Assembly (NCBI GenBank): GCA_900555855.1
Contig: USML01000076.1
Coordinates: 1 to 8,760, forward strand
Source of the DNA: an uncultured Eubacteriales bacterium
GTDB lineage: Bacteria; Bacillota; Clostridia; Oscillospirales; Butyricicoccaceae
Direction of reading: 5' to 3'
DNA: 8,760 bases
The notes below the pieces were generated by a model, which did not search any database, was not told the DNA's origin, and worked only from the letters and a program-made list of their open reading frames with translations. Positions 5,120 through 8,760 of the stretch are shown one piece after another (positions within the stretch are counted from its first letter, which is position 1; each line of letters opens with the position of its first letter). Made by a program: the position numbers and the translations under genes.

Positions 5120-7600
5120 TTAGGTTTTTTCCGGCAGCAGGGCCAGCAGCAGCCGCCGCTTTGCCCGGGGCTCGCCCTCCAGCTGGAGCTTTCCGTAGAT
5201 CTGGTTGATATACTGCCGGACGCTGCCCTCGGAGAGATAGAGCCTTTCCGCGATCTCCCGGTTGCTCATGCGCTGCGCCATCAGCCCCACGATCTCATAT
5301 TCCCGCGCCGTCAGCGCAGCAAGGGCCGCCGGCCGTCCGGCTTCCGCCATTCGGCGCTCCGCCGCTTCGCCAAGGACAAGGATCTGCGCCGTCAGCCCGG
5401 TCTGCAGCCGCTCCGCAAGCAAAGGCCGGAGAAAACGGCAGTTCTCCGCGAAGGGGAGCGCAAGGCCGTCCGGCCCGGCGTCGGCCAGCGCCCGCTCCAG
5501 CAGGGCCCGCGCCTCCGAGTGCTTGCCCAGCATCTCATAGGCCGCCGCCGTCTGGATCCGGATGTGCAGGCCCACCAGCGCGTAGTGCATTCCTTCGCAG
5601 ACGGCCAGCTGTCCCTCGCTGCGGCCGATGACCTTGGCATAGTCGCCCTGGGCAAGGTAGACCTGATTTTCGATCATTTCGATCATGGGCCGGCCCGGCG
5701 CAAGGAAATGGACCGTGGAGAGCCTGTGCTGCGCAAAGACCGCGGGGATCCGCTCCGGCTGGCCCCGCAGGGCGCGGCAATAGGCGTCGGCCGCGTTCCA
5801 GACGTTCAGCCATGCCGCATTGTGGTGCCGCAGCAGCGCGCTGCGGCGCTCCTCCGGGGTGCTGTGCTGCCGCAGGTCCAGAAACAGCGAAAGCCGCCGC
5901 GCCAGAAAGTCGCAGCACAGGGCCATGTTTTCCTGCCCGTTGTCCCGGATCTGGGCATAGGCCCGCTCCAGGGCGATGTGGGCGTCGGTAAAGCGGCCCT
6001 GACAAAACAGCGCCTCCGCCCGCATCAGAGTCTCCGCCCCCTGGCCGTGGTTGTTTGTGATCTTATAATAATGGGGCATACATTCGTCCATCTCGGCCAG
6101 CTCGCGCTCCAGCTCCCCCGGCCCCCGGTAAAACATCATCAGAACGGAGGGGGAGCCGAAGGTCCAGCCGCCGCTGCTGCTGATGCTGATGGCGGGACGG
6201 GACATCTGGGCGCTGGCGCTGCGGTGCAGCCGGCTCATGGCGCTGATGTCGTTGTAGCAGAGAAAGCTCAGGATCAGGTCGCATTCGCCCAGCAGATTGC
6301 CCCGCTCCTCGGGGGAGAGCTGGGGCCTTTCGGCGATGGCGGCGAGCAAAAGCGCCTTCAGCTCCAGCATTTTCGGGATGTTCCGCCAGTTGAACATGTT
6401 GCGCATCAGCACCAGCAGGGCAAAGGGATGGGCCTTCAGCGTCTCCGGCGGACACTGCTCCAGCGCTTCCAGCACGGAAGCCGGCTCCAGAGAGGAGAGC
6501 AGGATGCCCGCGTCCTCCTGCACCACCCGGAGCAGCGCGTCGTTGTCTTTGGCCGCCCGGTAGGCGGCGATGGCGTGGAGATACTGCCGGTGATCCTCAT
6601 ACCATGCGCCGAAGCGCTCCCAGTAAGCGGTCTGGCGCGCCGCCGGCAGCACCTGAAACGCCCGGAGGGCGCATTCCTTCATCATGTGGTGGAAGCGGTA
6701 GGCCGCGCCGTCCGGCAGACGCTTGACAAAGGCATTCTGCCGGGTCAGTGCGTCCAGCAGAGCTTCCGCACGGTCGTCTTCCATGACGAACCGGGCCATT
6801 TCCACGGTGAACTCATCGGCAAGCCCCATGACGGCCAGAAACTCCCGCTGGGTTTCGGGAAGCGGGTCGATCATGGCGGTGGTAAAGATGGAGGAAATAT
6901 CAGAGGCGCGGTCAGGCAAAGCACCGTGTTCGGAAAGCATCCGAAGATTCAGATAGACTGCGGAAAACCATCCCTCGCTGTAATACAGCAGCTTCTCGAT
7001 CTGCTGGTCGGAAAGCTCCGTGCCGCACCGGTTGGTGTAGACGGCAAGCTCTGTGTGGTTCAGTCGGAGCTGCTCCATGCCGATTTGATAGACTCGCCCG
7101 CCCAGGCGGACGAGCTCTGCGGCCGGCAAAAAAAGATCCCGGCTGGCAACGATCAGGTGTGCATTGGCGGGCAGGCGCCCTGCAAGCGCACAGAGAACGC
7201 TTGAAGCGCGCTTGTCCGTCAACAGATGAAAGTCGTCTATAAAAATATAGCAGGGGCCAGCACCTGCCAGCACATGACAAAGATCCTCGATCAGCAGGCC
7301 GCTGCTGGCCTCGTCCGTGGGGCAGGCATAGTCCCGCAGAACATCAAACCCCGCCCGCGCAAAGGCAGCCTGTATGCTTTTCCAGAAGATGGCCAGATTG
7401 CCGGAATATACGCTGATCTGGATGATGCGCGGCGCTTCGGCTTTGGCCCGCTCTGCCAGATACCATTCCACCGCCGTGGTCTTTCCGTAGCCCATAGGGG
7501 CCACCACGGTGGTCAGGGCGCAGCGGGAGATTGGCCGCAGGCTTTCCTGCAGCCGCTCGGATATGTAGATGGTGTTCAGGTTCCATTTCGGCTTTGGCAT
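5120..7600 (-). CDS. MalT-like LuxR-family ATP-dependent transcriptional regulator (LAL/STAND)
   Basis: This 826-residue protein has the classic LAL layout. An N-terminal STAND ATPase shows Walker A APMGYGKTT (34-42), Walker B CYIFIDDFH (117-125) with Asp122 and Asp123, and a sensor strand LIVASRD (149-155). YYSEGWFSAVYL follows, resembling the E-G-W motif of MalT-type proteins. A long alpha-helical, TPR-like region spans about 330 to 740 and probably senses a ligand. The C-terminal LuxR-type helix-turn-helix is at 763-826 (LTAREYEIVGLMAQRMSNRE, then EGSVRQYINQIYGKL). Such proteins bind ATP and an inducer, oligomerise and activate transcription; the inducer cannot be read from sequence. The start is ATG at 7600, with AGGAGG 6 bases upstream; an in-frame TTG at 7690 is actually the -35 box. 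It ends at a terminator just before the DUF2442 and lipoprotein genes, which are plausible targets (inference). Confidence 0.95.
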   Translation of the reverse strand: MPKPKWNLNTIYISERLQESLRPISRCALTTVVAPMGYGKTTAVEWYLAERAKAEAPRIIQISVYSGNLAIFWKSIQAAFARAGFDVLRDYACPTDEASSGLLIEDLCHVLAGAGPCYIFIDDFHLLTDKRASSVLCALAGRLPANAHLIVASRDLFLPAAELVRLGGRVYQIGMEQLRLNHTELAVYTNRCGTELSDQQIEKLLYYSEGWFSAVYLNLRMLSEHGALPDRASDISSIFTTAMIDPLPETQREFLAVMGLADEFTVEMARFVMEDDRAEALLDALTRQNAFVKRLPDGAAYRFHHMMKECALRAFQVLPAARQTAYWERFGAWYEDHRQYLHAIAAYRAAKDNDALLRVVQEDAGILLSSLEPASVLEALEQCPPETLKAHPFALLVLMRNMFNWRNIPKMLELKALLLAAIAERPQLSPEERGNLLGECDLILSFLCYNDISAMSRLHRSASAQMSRPAISISSSGGWTFGSPSVLMMFYRGPGELERELAEMDECMPHYYKITNNHGQGAETLMRAEALFCQGRFTDAHIALERAYAQIRDNGQENMALCCDFLARRLSLFLDLRQHSTPEERRSALLRHHNAAWLNVWNAADAYCRALRGQPERIPAVFAQHRLSTVHFLAPGRPMIEMIENQVYLAQGDYAKVIGRSEGQLAVCEGMHYALVGLHIRIQTAAAYEMLGKHSEARALLERALADAGPDGLALPFAENCRFLRPLLAERLQTGLTAQILVLGEAAERRMAEAGRPAALAALTAREYEIVGLMAQRMSNREIAERLYLSEGSVRQYINQIYGKLQLEGEPRAKRRLLLALLPEKT

Positions 7601-7661
7601 GGCGCACCTCCTGCTTCGCTGCCGGATGGCCGCGTTGTGCGGCGCTCCGCGTGCTGAACTC

Positions 7662-7690
7662 ATTATACCGGAATAAAAAGCCGGAGACAA
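7662..7690 (-). promoter_or_regulatory. Sigma-A-type promoter of the LuxR-family regulator gene
   Basis: The minus strand has TTGTCT (7685-7690), a 17-base spacer, and a perfect TATAAT (7662-7667). Transcription would start near 7655, giving a leader of about 55 bases. The spacer begins and ends with CCGG. An A/T-rich stretch, CTTTTCCGAAAAAG, lies just upstream at about 7698-7711 and could be an UP element or operator. Confidence 0.8.
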
Positions 7691-7749
7691 GAGCTTCTTT
7701 TTCGGAAAAGCGCCCGCCCTGCGCCCGCGGCGAAAAAACGGCAGCGGGC

Positions 7750-7777
7750 AAAAAACAGGCCCGCCGCAAGGACGGGC
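7750..7777 (-). terminator. Rho-independent terminator of the GNAT gene
   Basis: On the minus strand GCCCGTC-CTTGC-GGCGGGC folds as a 7-bp stem (one G-U pair) and is followed by CTGTTTTTT. It begins 20 bases after the acetyltransferase stop. On the plus strand a TTTT follows the same stem, so weak two-way action is possible. Confidence 0.8.
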
Positions 7778-7796
7778 TTTTGCGTAAGGGGCGCGG

Positions 7797-8612
7797 TTAT
7801 GCGTTTATCTGATAGGAGGCCATGATGCTGTTTTGCCCTTCCAGGCGGTCAAAACCGGCGGCGGTGTATAACGCGATCTCCGCCGCGGCATCCGCATCGA
7901 CCACCACCATCATCTGATTTGGCCTGTTCCATTGGATCGCCTTTACCAGCAGCGCCAGTCCGTCGCCCCGCCGCGCGGCTTCCGGCGTGAGAAACAGGTC
8001 ATAGATCTCATTGACCTCATGGCAGCGCTGCACATCCAGATAGCCCTGGACCTGTCCGTCCCGGATGACCAGCAGGACCCGGAACTGATCCTGCGCCGAA
8101 AGGATCCGCTCGGCGGTCCAATAAGTGTCGGTGGTATGCATGGCGCAGTACTGCTCCACCCACGGTTCGGAAAGCGGCTGGATCTGGCCGGTGGATATGC
8201 GCGGGGAAGGCCGGGTCAGAAGCATTTTCTGCTGCTCCGGGTCAAATGCGGCCCCTTTCATCCGCAGCGGCCCGGAAATGGCGGTGTTTCGCGGATTGAA
8301 AATGAGATCCATATTGCAGCCCCGGTAGTTCCGCTCCATATAGGAAAGCATCTCGGTAAACGCCGCTTCCTTTCTGGTAAGGCCCACGATCATCTCAATA
8401 TACCGCTCCGCCGGAAGGACGAGCCAGACAAAAAGCCCCTCGGTCACGCCGCCCTCCGAAACGGCAAAGGCAAGCTCGCCGGCCCGCGTTAATGAACGGT
8501 AGAGATTATCCCTGTCATAGGTGAAATGCGGGTCGGAATACCGGGGATGTCCGGCCAGTTCGCCGATAAAAGCCTCGTATTTTTCAAAAGAACTGATTTG
8601 CTGAACCGTCAA
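7797..8612 (-). CDS. GNAT-family N-acetyltransferase, two-lobed
   Basis: The C-terminal half (about 178-271) is a GNAT domain that would transfer an acyl group from acyl-CoA. It shows RVLLVIRDGQVQGYLDV (beta 2-3), then EIYDLFLTPEAARRGDGLAL (202-221) with the R-x-x-G-x-A pyrophosphate loop at 215-220, and IALYTAAGF (246-254). The N-terminal half (about 45-130) has a similar strand order (LAFAVSEGGVTEGLFVWLVL, then a helix, then NTAISGPLRMKGAAF) but no CoA loop, so it is probably a degenerate second lobe. The substrate cannot be told. The frame runs back to an ATG at 8711, but that stretch contains a terminator hairpin and the gene's own promoter. A start downstream of the promoter is therefore needed. 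TTG at 8612, about 27 bases after the expected transcription start, is the best candidate (271 residues), with only a GGGGCG as ribosome binding site; TTG at 8633 is the alternative. The gene is monocistronic. Confidence 0.85.
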   Translation of the reverse strand: MTVQQISSFEKYEAFIGELAGHPRYSDPHFTYDRDNLYRSLTRAGELAFAVSEGGVTEGLFVWLVLPAERYIEMIVGLTRKEAAFTEMLSYMERNYRGCNMDLIFNPRNTAISGPLRMKGAAFDPEQQKMLLTRPSPRISTGQIQPLSEPWVEQYCAMHTTDTYWTAERILSAQDQFRVLLVIRDGQVQGYLDVQRCHEVNEIYDLFLTPEAARRGDGLALLVKAIQWNRPNQMMVVVDADAAAEIALYTAAGFDRLEGQNSIMASYQINA

Positions 8613-8645
8613 AGATATCGCCCCAAATCCCAATTTTCTGGCCCC

Positions 8646-8654
8646 AGTATACCA
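8646..8654 (-). promoter_or_regulatory. Extended -10 promoter of the GNAT gene
   Basis: The minus strand reads TGGTATACT: a TG dinucleotide one base before TATACT, which is one mismatch from TATAAT. No good -35 box lies 16 to 18 bases upstream, where the previous terminator's stem and T tract sit. Transcription would start near 8639. Confidence 0.6.
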
Positions 8655-8664
8655 TGCGGAACAT

Positions 8665-8704
8665 AAAAACGCCACCGTAATTCTTTGAAAATTACGGTGG
8701 CGTT
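8665..8704 (-). terminator. Strong Rho-independent terminator of the gene beyond the right edge
   Basis: The arms at 8690-8703 and 8669-8682 (ACGCCACCGTAATT and its complement) form a perfect 14-bp stem, 15 with the flanking A-T pair, around a 7-base loop. Five T's follow on the minus strand. It lies between the probable end of an upstream gene and the GNAT promoter. Confidence 0.9.
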
Positions 8705-8720
8705 CTGTCATAACGCAACA

Positions 8721-8760
8721 CTATAGATTTTTTTCGAAATTTACTTTCAAAAAATCGTCG
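8721..8760 (-). CDS. Possible C-terminal end of an upstream gene (12 codons visible)
   Basis: One minus-strand frame entering the window from the right reads DDFLKVNFEKNL and stops with TAG at 8721-8723, 18 bases before the terminator stem. That position fits the end of a gene. A second frame stays open into the hairpin and a third stops at once, so the choice rests only on spacing to the terminator. No function can be given. Confidence 0.3.
   Translation of the reverse strand, partial: DDFLKVNFEKNL

Noticed and set aside
5117..7204. A 695-codon open frame on the plus strand
   Set aside because: It is the in-register antisense of the LuxR-family regulator, with His/Gln/Arg-rich composition and no recognisable domain.
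7658..7690. Extended start of the LuxR-family regulator at TTG 7690
   Set aside because: The TTG is part of the -35 box and the frame crosses the TATAAT, so this stretch is promoter. ATG at 7600 has AGGAGG at the right distance.
7690..7750. GC-rich stretch with repeated GCGCCCGC and A/T runs as a second terminator
   Set aside because: The possible stem (GCCCGC with GCGGGC) has a 15-base loop and is not followed by a T tract on the minus strand.

Overview
The window looks like chromosomal DNA of a GC-rich, Gram-positive gut-type Clostridia member (Oscillospiraceae-like). That placement is an inference. It rests on strong AGGAGG ribosome binding sites, Firmicutes-style Rho-independent terminators, Cys-anchored lipoproteins, high GC, and the avoidance of TTA, CTA and TCA codons. 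No rRNA or other marker in the window fixes the genus.

Every convincing gene lies on the minus strand, so transcription runs from high to low coordinates. At the right edge sit the possible last codons of an upstream gene (8721-8760) and its strong terminator. Next comes a two-domain GNAT acetyltransferase (7797-8612) with its own extended -10 promoter and terminator. After that is a large MalT-like LuxR-family ATP-dependent regulator (5120-7600) with a very good sigma-A promoter. A perfect 11-bp terminator hairpin (5068-5095) closes this unit.

Immediately downstream is a tight series with short gaps: a DUF2442 protein (4800-5039), three secreted lipoproteins (4019-4765, 3110-3985, 1736-3088), a membrane protein of the DUF3137 type (725-1681), a small two-helix membrane protein with an acidic Pro/Glu-rich tail (264-728), and the start of rsfS, the ribosomal silencing factor (1-258, cut by the window edge). 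The lipoproteins are related to one another through a repeated G-x-W beta-rich module. The two membrane proteins are also related to each other at their N-termini, and their genes overlap by ATGA.

The most interesting part is the DUF2442, lipoprotein and DUF3137 cluster. It looks like a cell-envelope system with several lipid-anchored outer-face proteins and two paralogous membrane anchors, possibly controlled by the adjacent STAND/LuxR regulator and running directly into rsfS. Its function is unknown. Nothing in the window looks like an insertion sequence, prophage, CRISPR array, tRNA or rRNA.
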